A stretch of DNA of 64,000 bases, taken from contig NZ_JARVRS010000001.1 in assembly GCF_030209575.1 (NCBI RefSeq), positions 310,001-374,000 on the forward strand, written 5' to 3'. The DNA comes from Leifsonia sp. fls2-241-R2A-40a. GTDB taxonomy: Bacteria > Actinomycetota > Actinomycetes > Actinomycetales > Microbacteriaceae. The notes under the pieces are model-generated. The model was given only the letters and a program-made list of their open reading frames with translations, was not told the DNA's origin and searched no databases. This document shows positions 1-7,074 of this stretch, piece after piece (positions within the stretch are counted from its first letter, which is position 1; each line of letters starts with the position of its first letter). The translations under genes and the position numbers were made by a program.

Positions 1-1
1 G

Positions 2-280
2 ACCCCGACGGTCGCCGCTCCTGCTCCGGCTCCGGCGGCTCCCGCTCCTGCGCCGGTCCCGGTCCCGGTCCCTGTCGCTCCGGCTGTCCCCGCTGCTCCG
101 GCGCCCGCTCCCCCGGCTCCGCCGGCTCCCGCTCCGCCGGCTCCTGCTCCCCCGGCGCAGGACGTGTACTACGCGAACTGCGACGCCGTGCGAGCGGCGG
201 GCGCCGCCCCCATCCACATCGGCCAGCCCGGATACTCGCGCAAGCTCGACCGCGACGGGGACGGCATCGGCTGCGAATAG
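2..280 (+). CDS. C-terminal part of an Excalibur calcium-binding-domain protein (5' end outside window)
   Basis: The frame is open from the window edge and ends in TAG at 278-280. The first ~55 codons are a low-complexity Ala/Pro repeat (PAPAP, PVPVPV), as in wall-spanning or linker segments of secreted actinobacterial proteins. The last ~38 residues have the Excalibur pattern: YYANCDAVRAAG, then a Gly/Pro/Tyr stretch, then DRDGDGIGCE with the paired Cys and the DxDxDGxxCE calcium loop. Proteins of this family are usually exported nucleases or surface proteins; the domain that would decide this lies upstream. The repeat has almost pure C/G third positions. Domain identity is sure, overall function unknown. 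Confidence 0.85.
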   Translation, partial: TPTVAAPAPAPAAPAPAPVPVPVPVAPAVPAAPAPAPPAPPAPAPPAPAPPAQDVYYANCDAVRAAGAAPIHIGQPGYSRKLDRDGDGIGCE

Positions 281-303
281 GGCCGGCCTCTCCGTGAGAA
301 CCG

Positions 304-309
304 TAGAGT
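304..309 (+). promoter_or_regulatory. -10 element TAGAGT of a probably leaderless gene
   Basis: TAGAGT ends 6 nt before the ATG at 316, so transcription would begin at or next to the start codon. A GTGAGG stretch lies in the same gap, so a short leader with a ribosome binding site cannot be excluded. Confidence 0.5.
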
Positions 310-315
310 GAGGTC

Positions 316-534
316 ATGACCGATCAGCAGCCCAAACGGCCGTGGTGGATCGCCGCCCGCAACCGGCGCGGCGCCCTCATCGTGGCGATCGGTTACACCG
401 TCCTCTTCGTGCTCTTCGTGGTGATCGGCCTGAGCGGCGGCAGCTTCTGGAACTACCTCCTGGGGATCCTGGCGGCCGCACTGGCCGTGATGGAGTGGGC
501 GACCTACGCCTACTTCCGGAAGCGCGAGAGCTGA
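316..534 (+). CDS. Small two-helix membrane protein, unknown function
   Basis: Encodes 72 aa with a basic N-terminus (MTDQQPKRPWW), two hydrophobic helices at about residues 20-40 and 46-64, and a short charged tail (FRKRES), so probably a helical-hairpin inner membrane protein. Its MTDxxxKRPWW start resembles the small membrane protein at 7075-7320, and its TAGAGT promoter matches those of the small membrane genes at 6273, 6502 and 7075, which suggests a dispersed small family. No enzymatic motif is visible. It converges with the gene ending at 552. Confidence 0.7.
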   Translation: MTDQQPKRPWWIAARNRRGALIVAIGYTVLFVLFVVIGLSGGSFWNYLLGILAAALAVMEWATYAYFRKRES

Positions 535-551
535 CTCCCCGGCGCTGAGAC

Positions 552-1190
552 TCAGCGACCCGCGCGGATGCGCCTGGCGAGCTGCGGATAGTCGATGACG
601 ACACCGTCGTGATCGACGGTCAACTCGCTCGTGAAGTCCCGGGTGGCGCTGGTGTACCGGACGACCGCGTGGCCGGCCGCAGGGTCGTACGGCCCGGAAC
701 GGTAGAGCTGCTCGCTGCGGATGACCGCGAGTGACGGCAGCGCGACCCACGCCATCACGAAGCGGGTCTCCGCGACCTCCTGGCGGTGGGCGCCGAGCCG
801 CAGGATCGGCATGGTGTTCGTCACCGGGCAGAGGGCTAGATCGCAGTCGTCGGCGCCGTCGAGGGACTCGCCGCCCGCGATGCCCGGGTCGTCGAGCTCC
901 TCCCCCTGGTGGGTGCGGACGCCCTCCTGCGCCGCCTCGCTGGTCCAGCGGCCGTGCGCATCCCGGACCAGCACCAGCCGGCGGCTGAACCCGCGCCCGA
1001 AGACGGCCACATCGAGCCGCGTGGTCACCCAGCTCGGCCCGGTCTCGAGCGACCAGCTGGTCACGTAGTCGGTCGTGCGCGAGGTGCCGAGCGCATCCAG
1101 CCGGTCCTCGGCGAGTGTGATGGTCGCCGCCTCCAGCCGCTCCGGATCGTCGTCGCCCACCCACTCGACGTGTCTCACCGCTCCGCGCAT
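552..1190 (-). CDS. Putative glycolipid-binding family protein (DUF1089-like)
   Basis: Encodes 212 aa. ATG at 1190 is chosen because GGAGG lies 8 nt upstream; a much longer open frame upstream is only a shadow of the kinase gene on the other strand. The sequence follows the family pattern: a W-rich N-terminal half, then CPVTNTMPILRL, a VALPSL segment, EQLYRSG, RYTSATRDF, ELTVDHDGVVIDYP and a terminal Arg-rich stretch. Family members are cytoplasmic and were annotated as glycolipid-binding from one studied homologue; the real role is poorly known. It converges with the small membrane gene ending at 534. Confidence 0.75.
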   Translation of the reverse strand: MRGAVRHVEWVGDDDPERLEAATITLAEDRLDALGTSRTTDYVTSWSLETGPSWVTTRLDVAVFGRGFSRRLVLVRDAHGRWTSEAAQEGVRTHQGEELDDPGIAGGESLDGADDCDLALCPVTNTMPILRLGAHRQEVAETRFVMAWVALPSLAVIRSEQLYRSGPYDPAAGHAVVRYTSATRDFTSELTVDHDGVVIDYPQLARRIRAGR

Positions 1191-1355
1191 CCCGACCACC
1201 TCCGCTCCAGGATGGACCCTCGGCGTGCGGGGCTCAAGGCATCGATGCGGCCGGGAGCACGGGCCTGGCGTTGTCCGGCAGCCGGAATGCGGGTGGTCTC
1301 TCAGCCCTGGGGCTGAAAAAGCGTGCTGAGCGCCGTGACGCGGGCGACTTCGCTC

Positions 1356-1361
1356 TAGCGT
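1356..1361 (+). promoter_or_regulatory. -10 element TAGCGT of the histidine kinase gene (leaderless)
   Basis: TAGCGT lies 6 nt before the ATG at 1368, and no Shine-Dalgarno sequence is present. This favours ATG 1368 over the in-frame GTG at 1362. Confidence 0.5.
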
Positions 1362-1367
1362 GTGCTC

Positions 1368-2579
1368 ATGAGGTCGTTCTTGCGGGGCCAGCGCTGGCTG
1401 GCCGAACCGGTGTTCGCGATCGGATTCTTCGCGCTGTGGGCGATGGCGGAGGTGGGCCGCCACCAGCTCGTCCCGGGCTCTGTGCGGACGGAATCGCCGT
1501 TCTGGGCGGCCCTGCTCCTGCTGTCGGTCGCCATCGGGATCAGCCGGATCAGCCCGATCGGTGCCCTGGTGGCCGGAACAGCTCTTCTCGTCGGTCAGCT
1601 GCTGGTGCCGGCAGCGATCTTCGGCGCGCCGCTCATCTATCTCGGCTTCGTGCCCGTGATCGTCGTCGTCGCGGCGACGGTCGGAGGCCGATGGCGGTCC
1701 GTCGCCCTTGTGTTCGCTCTCGGTGCCGGGATCTCCGTGGCGGGTCTGTTGGCCTGGTGGTTCGGTGCCGGGCGGGGTGACGCCGCAGCTCGGACCATGC
1801 TCTTCGTCCTGTGCGCCGCCTTCGCGGCGATCGCCTGGGCGGCGGGGACGCTGGCGGGAATGGCGGCGAGCCAGCGCGAGAGCCGGAATCAACTCGCGCG
1901 ACTCTCCGACGAGCTCCGGCTGGCGGAGGTCGAGGCTGCGGCGACGAGCGAGCGGGAGCAGGTCGCCCAGGACGTTCACGACATCATGGCCCACTCGCTC
2001 TCGGTGATCCTGGCCCAGGCGGACGGAGCCCGGCTGGTCGCTCCCGAACGCCCCGGTGTGATGACGGATTCGTTGTCGACCATCTCGGACACGGCCCGCG
2101 CGTCTCTGACGGAGGTGCGCGTCCTGATCGAGACGCTCGTCGGCTCACCCGAAGGAGCGCAGCATCCCGGGCTGCAGCATCTCGACGATCTCGTGCAGCG
2201 CTTCTCCGGATCCGGGGTGGAGGTGGCTCTCGAGCGCTTCGGAGCGACGGCCGGACTCACGGCCGCGCAGCAGCTGGCCGCGTACCGGATCGTTCAGGAG
2301 GCGCTGACCAACGCCTTGAAGCACGCGGGCCCGGGAGCGACGGCCCGGGTGGCGCTGGACCAGCGGGAGGACGGGCTCGCCCTCTCCATCACCTCTCGAC
2401 CGGCGGACCCGGCACAAGCAGTGTCCACGACTTCCGGCGGACGCGGCCTGATCGGGATGCGGGAACGTGCCCGGCTGGCAGGCGGTTGGCTCGACGCCGG
2501 TGCTGACGACGACACTCCGGGCGGCTACCTCGTGACGGCGTACATCCCCGCAGCGACGAGTCGGGCGGTGACCGCATGA
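1368..2579 (+). CDS. Sensor histidine kinase, NarL/LiaS type (HisKA_3)
   Basis: Encodes 403 aa. About six hydrophobic helices occupy residues 10-165 with very short loops, so this is an intramembrane-sensing kinase without a large external domain. A coiled linker (AASQRESRNQLARLSDELRL) leads to the dimerisation box EREQVAQDVHDIMAHSL, with phosphoacceptor His near residue 204. A HATPase_c domain follows, with the N-box AYRIVQEALTNALKHA and the G-box GGRGLIGMRERARLAGG. Its stop codon overlaps the ATG of the response regulator (ATGA), so the two are translationally coupled and form a cognate pair. The signal is unknown; related kinases sense cell-envelope stress. Confidence 0.93.
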   Translation: MRSFLRGQRWLAEPVFAIGFFALWAMAEVGRHQLVPGSVRTESPFWAALLLLSVAIGISRISPIGALVAGTALLVGQLLVPAAIFGAPLIYLGFVPVIVVVAATVGGRWRSVALVFALGAGISVAGLLAWWFGAGRGDAAARTMLFVLCAAFAAIAWAAGTLAGMAASQRESRNQLARLSDELRLAEVEAAATSEREQVAQDVHDIMAHSLSVILAQADGARLVAPERPGVMTDSLSTISDTARASLTEVRVLIETLVGSPEGAQHPGLQHLDDLVQRFSGSGVEVALERFGATAGLTAAQQLAAYRIVQEALTNALKHAGPGATARVALDQREDGLALSITSRPADPAQAVSTTSGGRGLIGMRERARLAGGWLDAGADDDTPGGYLVTAYIPAATSRAVTA

Positions 2580-3211
2580 TCCGGGTGGCCGTCGCGGACG
2601 ACCAGCGGCTGTTCTGCGAGGGCATCGGACTGATGATCGACTCGCAGCCCGACCTGTCCTTCGTCGGTGCCGCCGCGGATGGCGCGGACGCGGTCCGGCT
2701 CGCACGGGCCGAGCATCCCGACGTCATGCTGATGGACATCCGCATGCCGGTGCTGGACGGGATCGCGGCGACGGCGGCGATCCGCCGTGAGGTTCCCAGC
2801 GGACCGCCGCGCATCGTGGTGCTGACCACCTTCGAGCGCGACGACGCCGTGGCCGCCGCGCTGCGGGCGGGGGCCGACGGATTCGTGCTGAAGGATGCCA
2901 CGCCGGAGTTCATCCTCGCTGCCGTGCGAACGGTGCACGAGGGGCATTCCGTCATCGCGCCGAAGGCCACGACCGACCTCTTCCGCAGCCTCGCTCAGCG
3001 GAGGCCCGAAGCGATCGCGGCGCTGTCCGTTCGCGAGAAGGAAGTCTTCCTGCTGGCCGCACGAGGACTCGGGAACGCCGACATCGGCCGCACAGCCTTC
3101 ATCTCCGAGGCGACGGTCAAGACGCACATCCGCAGCATCCTGGCGAAGCTGCAGCTCGCGTCGCGCGTGCAACTGGTCGCTTTCGCGTACGAGAACGGAC
3201 TCGTGCGGTAG
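2576..3211 (+). CDS. Response regulator, NarL/FixJ family
   Basis: Encodes 211 aa. The N-terminal receiver domain has the acidic pair D8-D9, phosphoacceptor D54 (in LMDIRMP), the switch Thr in VVLTTF and conserved K106 (in VLKDA). The C-terminal LuxR-type helix-turn-helix begins at LSVREKEVFLLAARGLGNADIG and continues ATVKTHIRSILAKLQL. It is the cognate partner of the overlapping kinase gene. The nearest candidate target is the divergent small-protein region just downstream (3324-4029), but no binding site is proven. Confidence 0.95.
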   Translation: MIRVAVADDQRLFCEGIGLMIDSQPDLSFVGAAADGADAVRLARAEHPDVMLMDIRMPVLDGIAATAAIRREVPSGPPRIVVLTTFERDDAVAAALRAGADGFVLKDATPEFILAAVRTVHEGHSVIAPKATTDLFRSLAQRRPEAIAALSVREKEVFLLAARGLGNADIGRTAFISEATVKTHIRSILAKLQLASRVQLVAFAYENGLVR

Positions 3212-3213
3212 GG

Positions 3214-3238
3214 CGGCGGCCTCCCGAAGTTGCCGCCG
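3214..3238 (+). terminator. Hairpin downstream of the two-component operon
   Basis: CGGCGGC (3214-3220) pairs with GCCGCCG (3232-3238) around an 11-nt loop, right after the response regulator stop codon. There is no T-tract, so it may act as a weak or Rho-aided terminator. Confidence 0.45.
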
Positions 3239-3323
3239 ACCGCCCGTGTCCCGAACGTGTGCGGCCGGCGGCGCCGCCCCGGCCGGCGGAGGGACCAGCA
3301 GGCCGGGGCGTCCCCCGCTCCTC

Positions 3324-3527
3324 TCAGAGCAGCCCGCCCCCGAGCGGGCACCTGTACCGGCCGGGCACGCACGGAAGCGGCGGCTGGCCGGGAGCGACGA
3401 GGGCGACGACGCTCGGTCCGCCCTTGATCCCCGCGTCCGCGGCGCTGGGCGCCGTGACGCTGAGGGAGAGCGCGGCGAGAATGGCGAGGGCTGCTGCAGT
3501 GACGCGCGTCCGGCTGCCCGCACTCAC
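3324..3527 (-). CDS. Small secreted protein, second gene of a two-gene mini-operon
   Basis: Encodes 67 aa from GTG at 3527. A typical Sec signal (basic MSAGSRTR, then an Ala/Leu core, then APSAADA as a probable cleavage site) leaves a mature peptide of about 35 residues rich in Gly and Pro, with two Cys in PCVPGRYRCP. The start codon overlaps the stop of the 36-aa ORF upstream (GTGA), and GGGAG lies 8 nt before it. No family is recognised. A short secreted Cys-pair peptide could be a signal, a bacteriocin-like factor or an envelope peptide; none can be preferred from sequence. Confidence 0.55.
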   Translation of the reverse strand: MSAGSRTRVTAAALAILAALSLSVTAPSAADAGIKGGPSVVALVAPGQPPLPCVPGRYRCPLGGGLL

Positions 3528-3634
3528 GGTCGTGCTCCCGGCGCGAAGATCGGCACGGGAATGATCGTCTCCTGGAAGACGATCATGGTCCGGTCCGCGA
3601 CACGGTCGAGGTCGATCGCTTCTGGTTCTGACAT
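3524..3634 (-). CDS. 36-aa peptide translationally coupled to the secreted protein
   Basis: ATG at 3634 has an excellent ribosome binding site (GGAGGTGGAGACC before ATG) and the ORF ends TGA inside the GTGA overlap with the next gene, so it is very likely translated. The peptide begins MSEPEAIDLDRVADRT and ends in a hydrophobic, Pro-rich half (FQETIIPVPIFAPGARP), with no signal sequence and no Cys. It could be a regulatory leader controlling the downstream gene, or a small peptide with its own function. No homologue is recognised. Confidence 0.55.
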   Translation of the reverse strand: MSEPEAIDLDRVADRTMIVFQETIIPVPIFAPGARP

Positions 3635-3691
3635 GGTCTCCACCTCCGCTGCTGATCGTCGCGCGCTGGCGACAGGGAGCGGTATGGGCAG

Positions 3692-3707
3692 AACTGCCTA
3701 GGCAATT
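3692..3707. promoter_or_regulatory. 16-bp near-perfect palindrome between divergent small genes
   Basis: AACTGCCTAGGCAATT is self-complementary except for one symmetric base pair and lies between the start codons of the minus-strand 36-aa ORF (3634) and the plus-strand gene at 3769. A dimeric regulator could control both from here. Confidence 0.35.
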
Positions 3708-3768
3708 GTGCGAATGGCAGCCGACTGCCGCGGCGCGTCACCATCAGCGGTGATGGGAGGTGATCACC

Positions 3769-4029
3769 ATGCTGAGAGGACTCACGGCGACCGTCGTCGC
3801 CACGTGCTTCTGTCTGAGCCCAGCCCCGTTATCGGAGCAGGTCCCCGTCGCCCCGGACGCCATCGCCACGATTCGCGATGCCGTGACCGCGGATGCGATC
3901 CCGGAGCACTGCCTTACCGCGGCCAGAGCCTGGTCGCATCTGAGCCGGACCTGCCCGCGGATGCCGGCGCTGGAAGATCCGTTCATCCGTGTCGGGGCGC
4001 GGCCGCTCATTCTGAGCCGCGTCCGCTAG
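3769..4029 (+). CDS. Small secreted or membrane-anchored protein, unknown function
   Basis: Encodes 86 aa from ATG 3769, chosen for GGGAGGTG six nt upstream; an in-frame GTG at 3760 overlaps that site. The N-terminus (MLRGLTATVVATCFCLSPAP) looks like a short export signal. The CFC could be a degenerate lipobox but does not fit LxxC well. The mature part has two Cys (EHC and RTCPRMP) 15 residues apart, which could form a disulfide outside the cell. It converges with the LuxR array. No family recognised. Confidence 0.5.
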   Translation: MLRGLTATVVATCFCLSPAPLSEQVPVAPDAIATIRDAVTADAIPEHCLTAARAWSHLSRTCPRMPALEDPFIRVGARPLILSRVR

Positions 4030-4554
4030 CTATGGCCGCCGCGGTGCGCTGAGAATCGCGCTGACCCGGTCGTGAACTCCGAGTTTGCGGTAGGCGTGTT
4101 CGAGGTGCGCGTGGACGGTGCTCTCGCTGATCCCGGCCCAGCTACCGATCGCCCGCGCGGTCATGCTGGAGCTGAGCATGGTGACGATCTGTTGTTCGCG
4201 AGGTGTGAGCAGTTCCCACCGTTCCGTGCTGAGTTGGTCGGGAAGCGTCATCCGGTGCAGCCGGTCCAGCACGACCAGGATCGGAGCCAGCTGCGATGCG
4301 GCATCGACGTCCGGGTCGTCGAAGTCCGAGTGGTCACGGCCGATGATCCAGCCGTGACCGCTCCACCCTTCGCGAGCGGAGACGGCGTGGAGGATGGACA
4401 GCTGATTGTGTCCGAGGAGACCCTGCGAAATGTGCAGCGCTTCGGCGTAGTCGCGCTCGTGAGTTTGCGGGAGCTCGCTGACCCGTCGTGGAGAGAGGTC
4501 TCCGGGCTGGTCGATGTAGCTGCGGACGCCCGGATGTTCGTGGAAGGCGGGCAT
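4030..4554 (-). CDS. LuxR-type regulator lacking most of its sensor domain (third of the array)
   Basis: Encodes 174 aa. The C-terminus is a LuxR helix-turn-helix (LTPREQQIVTMLSSSMTARAIGSWAGISESTVHAHLEHAYRKL). Its N-terminal part aligns with the middle of the two upstream neighbours (HPGVRSYI...LSPRRVSEL matches HPMVISYM...MAPRRMSDL) but lacks their first ~75 residues. ATG 4554 sits 7 nt after the stop of the upstream gene and the frame is closed above it, so the shortening is real in this sequence. It is cotranscribed with the gene above. The incomplete sensor fold suggests either decay or a constitutive or dominant-negative variant. Confidence 0.75.
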   Translation of the reverse strand: MPAFHEHPGVRSYIDQPGDLSPRRVSELPQTHERDYAEALHISQGLLGHNQLSILHAVSAREGWSGHGWIIGRDHSDFDDPDVDAASQLAPILVVLDRLHRMTLPDQLSTERWELLTPREQQIVTMLSSSMTARAIGSWAGISESTVHAHLEHAYRKLGVHDRVSAILSAPRRP

Positions 4555-4561
4555 GACCTGT

Positions 4562-5302
4562 TCATCCGGGCAGTCGGATGATTCCCAATCGGGCTGCAGT
4601 CGTCACGGCGGTCACCCGGTCGTGCTGACCTAGTTTCATGTACGCGCTCTCGACGTGTTTCCGCACTGTGGACGTTGAGATGCGAAGGATGTAGCCGATG
4701 GCGGTGGCGGTGAACCCCTCACCGACCAATTGGAGCACCTCGGTCTCGCGTCTCGTCAGCGGGTTCCGTTCGACGATGGCCGGGTGAGGCGTCGCCAGCC
4801 CGGTCAGTCGGTTGAACGCGACGAGAACCGGTTGGATGGCGGCCGCGGCTTCGACCTCGCTGTCGGTGTAATCCCGACGGTATCGGTTGAACGCCCACCC
4901 GTTCCATGAGTTCGGCGTCATGGGTGTGACTATGATCGTCAGCTGCGTGGACAGATTCCATTTGGCGAAGGTCTCCGCGAAGACGGGATGGTTCAACCAG
5001 TCCCGGTCCCCGATGATGTCGCTCATGCGCCGCGGGTCCATCGTGCTCGTCGAGGTGTAGCTGAGGACCTGCGGATGCCGGTACATGTTGCGGTTGACCG
5101 CAGCCAGGACCTCGGGGTTGCCGGCTTCGCCGGTCCCCCGGATCTCCAGATCGCGCGATACGGGATTCAGCCCTACCCAGCCGAGAGACTCCGACGGGAA
5201 CATTGCCTCCAACGACGCCGTCACCGCATCGAGGAACACCTCACGGTCGGTCACGCCGTCGAGGTCATAGCTCAGCCGTAAAGCAAGTTCCGTGCCGTCC
5301 AC
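4562..5302 (-). CDS. LuxR-type regulator with GAF-like sensor domain (second of the array)
   Basis: Encodes 246 aa. GTG 5302 is chosen because TTGAGG precedes it by 6 nt and because the start then matches the neighbouring paralogue; the longer open frame above it is a shadow. The N-terminal ~160 residues form a GAF-like ligand domain (AMFPSESLGWVGLNPVSRDLEI, RRMSDIIGDRDW, GWAFNRYRRDYTDSE). The C-terminal helix-turn-helix is NPLTRRETEVLQLVGEGFTATAIGYIL and ISTSTVRKHVESAYMKLGQ. The ligand is unknown. A 149-nt gap separates it from the first array member, so it may have its own promoter. Confidence 0.82.
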   Translation of the reverse strand: MDGTELALRLSYDLDGVTDREVFLDAVTASLEAMFPSESLGWVGLNPVSRDLEIRGTGEAGNPEVLAAVNRNMYRHPQVLSYTSTSTMDPRRMSDIIGDRDWLNHPVFAETFAKWNLSTQLTIIVTPMTPNSWNGWAFNRYRRDYTDSEVEAAAAIQPVLVAFNRLTGLATPHPAIVERNPLTRRETEVLQLVGEGFTATAIGYILRISTSTVRKHVESAYMKLGQHDRVTAVTTAARLGIIRLPG

Positions 5303-5451
5303 GATCGCCTCAAGGGACTCGCTCGGTGGTCCCGATGGGTGAACGGTAGACCCGTCTGTCCGTGCCGCACAACACAGAAGAGCCATGCGCAGGCGCGTGG
5401 GCTCTCGCGCAGGCGGCGAGACCGGCGTGGTGAGGAGCACCGCTCGCCGGT

Positions 5452-6183
5452 CTAGGAGGGGATGAGACGTTGCCGGCGGGCGGTGGTCACAGCGAGCATC
5501 CGATCGCTGACACCGAGCTTCCGGTACGCGTGCTCGAGGTGGGTGTGGACGGTGCTTTCCGCGATGCCCAGCCGGTACCCGATGGCGCGGGCGGTGAACC
5601 CGTTTCCGACCAAGGCGAGCACCTGCGCTTCCCGTGCGGTCAGCGGCGATTCCTCGGAGACCTGGGTGGTGGCGACCCAGGTCCGCTCGATGAGCACCAG
5701 CATGCGCTGCACATGGGTGGCCAGTTCGACCTCGTTGTCGGTGAAGTCGTGGCTGGTGCGATTGAACGTCCAAGTGGCCCCCGCTGTCCGAGTCGCCCGA
5801 TGCGACAGCACAGTCAGCTGGTATTCCGCGCCGGTCGGGTGGAGCAACTGGTGATACGCCTCGGTGCGGTGCAAGTCGGTGAGGCTGATGAGGTCGCTCA
5901 TGCGCCGCGGTGCCATCCCCTCGCCGTTGACCATGTAGCTGATCACCATCGGATGGTCGTTCAAGCTGGCGAGCGCGGCCGCAGTGGCGGCGTCCGGGCC
6001 GAACACCTCCGGCGGCGTCCCCATCATCTCCACCGCCCCGGTGACCGTATTGAAGCTGTTCCACCCGACGGATTCACCGGGGAACTGGGCGGAGAGCGCT
6101 TCGAGCGCAGCGGCGAGGTAATCGGCACGGGCGACGCCCGGTTGCGCGTACAGAGTGAGTGTGGCCGTCGGGTCAACGCTCAT
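5452..6183 (-). CDS. LuxR-type regulator with GAF-like sensor domain (first of the array)
   Basis: Encodes 243 aa from ATG 6183, with GGGGGAGG eight nt upstream. It has the same architecture as the next gene: a sensor region (LSAQFPGESVGWNSFNTVTGAVEM, MAPRRMSDLISLTDLHRTEAYHQLL, WTFNRTSHDFTDNEVELA) and a C-terminal LuxR domain (SPLTAREAQVLALVGNGFTARAIGYRLGIAESTVHTHLEH). Three such genes in a row on one strand point to local duplication. No autoinducer synthase is nearby, so these are better seen as solo LuxR-type regulators than as quorum-sensing pairs. Confidence 0.85.
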   Translation of the reverse strand: MSVDPTATLTLYAQPGVARADYLAAALEALSAQFPGESVGWNSFNTVTGAVEMMGTPPEVFGPDAATAAALASLNDHPMVISYMVNGEGMAPRRMSDLISLTDLHRTEAYHQLLHPTGAEYQLTVLSHRATRTAGATWTFNRTSHDFTDNEVELATHVQRMLVLIERTWVATTQVSEESPLTAREAQVLALVGNGFTARAIGYRLGIAESTVHTHLEHAYRKLGVSDRMLAVTTARRQRLIPS

Positions 6184-6259
6184 GCGGGAACCTCCCCCGA
6201 TGCGGTGACGGATGAAGAGTACCGCCGGACACCACCGACTTATAAGACTGCACTTCGAC

Positions 6260-6265
6260 TAGAGT
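6260..6265 (+). promoter_or_regulatory. -10 element TAGAGT, leaderless start of the 6273 gene
   Basis: TAGAGT, then CCGACCC, then GTG. The same hexamer-spacer-GTGAC cassette recurs before the genes at 6502 (one base different) and 7075. Confidence 0.55.
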
Positions 6266-6272
6266 CCGACCC

Positions 6273-6491
6273 GTGACCGACCCGAGCACGCGCCGCCCCG
6301 TGTACTGGCGGAACTTCGCGTGGGTGATGACCGTCGGCGCTGCCCTCATGTTCGGAGCCGGCATCTTCGGTGTGGTGATCGGCGGCGCTACCGGGTGGCT
6401 CAACATCGGGCTCGGAGTCATCTTCACCGTCCAGGCTGTCGTGAACTTCCGGCAGTACGAGCGGGCGAAGCGTCAACAGGGCGGCGAGTAG
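6273..6491 (+). CDS. Small two-helix membrane protein, unknown function
   Basis: Encodes 72 aa beginning MTDPSTRRPVYWRNFAWV, with two hydrophobic helices at about residues 14-35 and 40-56 and a basic, Gln-rich tail (RQYERAKRQQGGE). The GTG start is 7 nt after TAGAGT and no Shine-Dalgarno sequence is seen. The gene ends in TAG, and that stop codon forms the first three bases of the -10 hexamer of the next small gene. It resembles the gene at 316-534 in size and layout. No function can be assigned. Confidence 0.65.
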   Translation: MTDPSTRRPVYWRNFAWVMTVGAALMFGAGIFGVVIGGATGWLNIGLGVIFTVQAVVNFRQYERAKRQQGGE

Positions 6492-6494
6492 AGT
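6489..6494 (+). promoter_or_regulatory. -10 element TAGAGT overlapping the upstream stop codon
   Basis: The TAG stop of the 6273 gene (6489-6491) is the start of TAGAGT; the next GTG start is 7 nt downstream at 6502. Confidence 0.5.
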
Positions 6495-6501
6495 CCGTCC
6501 C

Positions 6502-6678
6502 GTGACCGACCCGCTGCCCCTGGCGTCGTGCCCGACGCCGTCACCAGATGGTCGACCGTGCCAGGACGTTATTGTCGTGGTCGGTACGACACCGTTATGG
6601 CTGCCGTTCGTCATTCTCGCCGTGGTGGCAGCGGTGGTCGCCGTTGTCCTGCTCGCGGCGCGCCCCCGGCATCGCTGA
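6502..6678 (+). CDS. 58-aa single-span membrane protein
   Basis: A short ORF from GTG 6502 to TGA 6678. The first 30 residues are polar and Pro-rich with Cys at positions 10 and 20. A hydrophobic segment (LWLPFVILAVVAAVVAVVLL) fills residues 32-51 and a basic end (ARPRHR) follows, which predicts a single membrane helix with the N-terminus outside. Its first residues (MTDPLP) and promoter copy those of the gene just upstream, so the promoter and start were probably duplicated together. No family recognised. Confidence 0.5.
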   Translation: MTDPLPLASCPTPSPDGRPCQDVIVVVGTTPLWLPFVILAVVAAVVAVVLLAARPRHR

Positions 6679-6684
6679 TCGCAG

Positions 6685-7014
6685 CTACGGCCCCCCGCTG
6701 AGCGAGCACCAATAGAACCGGTTCCCGTCTCGAACCACGACACCGGACGGGCGCCCGTCGCGCGCGGGCGCGTAAATGGTGCCGCCGCCGATCGTCCGTC
6801 CGCGTGCGACCAGGCCGGTGGCCTGGCTGGCGTCCAGCTTGTGCGGGTCGTTGCCGCAGGTGAAGTCACGCCCGTCGTACTGGACACGGGTGGGGATCGC
6901 CTTCGGCCACCAGTCGGCGGTGGCGGCGTGCAACTGCACGAAGAACACCAGCACCGCGGAGAACAGCAAAGCCCCCGCCCCACCCACGAGGAGCCCCCGC
7001 CACCGCCTCCGCAT
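6685..7014 (-). CDS. Membrane-anchored small protein, unknown function
   Basis: Encodes 109 aa from ATG 7014. A basic start (MRRRWRG) and one hydrophobic segment (residues 7-30) act as an uncleaved anchor or signal. The outer part contains RVQYDGRDFTCG with one Cys, and ends GVVVRDGNRFYWCSLSGGP with a second, so a disulfide is possible. TACCCT lies 6 nt before the ATG, consistent with leaderless transcription. The tail converges with the 58-aa gene. No known domain. Confidence 0.6.
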   Translation of the reverse strand: MRRRWRGLLVGGAGALLFSAVLVFFVQLHAATADWWPKAIPTRVQYDGRDFTCGNDPHKLDASQATGLVARGRTIGGGTIYAPARDGRPSGVVVRDGNRFYWCSLSGGP

Positions 7015-7020
7015 ACCGTC

Positions 7021-7026
7021 AGGGTA
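7021..7026 (-). promoter_or_regulatory. -10 element TACCCT for the minus-strand gene at 7014
   Basis: Reads TACCCT on the minus strand, then a 6-nt spacer and ATG. Confidence 0.45.
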
Positions 7027-7061
7027 TCGACAGGGCAGCCACGGGCCTGGAGAGCCGCGAG

Positions 7062-7067
7062 TAGAGT
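7062..7067 (+). promoter_or_regulatory. -10 element TAGAGT, leaderless start of the 7075 gene
   Basis: TAGAGT followed by CCGACCC and GTGAC, identical to the sequence before the 6273 gene. Confidence 0.5.
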
Positions 7068-7074
7068 CCGACCC

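Noticed and set aside
5303-6064. Long open frame upstream of the second LuxR regulator
   Set aside because: Its first half is His/Arg/Pro-rich out-of-frame translation of the first LuxR gene; the real start is GTG 5302 with a ribosome binding site.
4030-6183. Quorum-sensing LuxR/LuxI pairs
   Set aside because: The sensor parts are GAF-like, and no autoinducer synthase gene is near.
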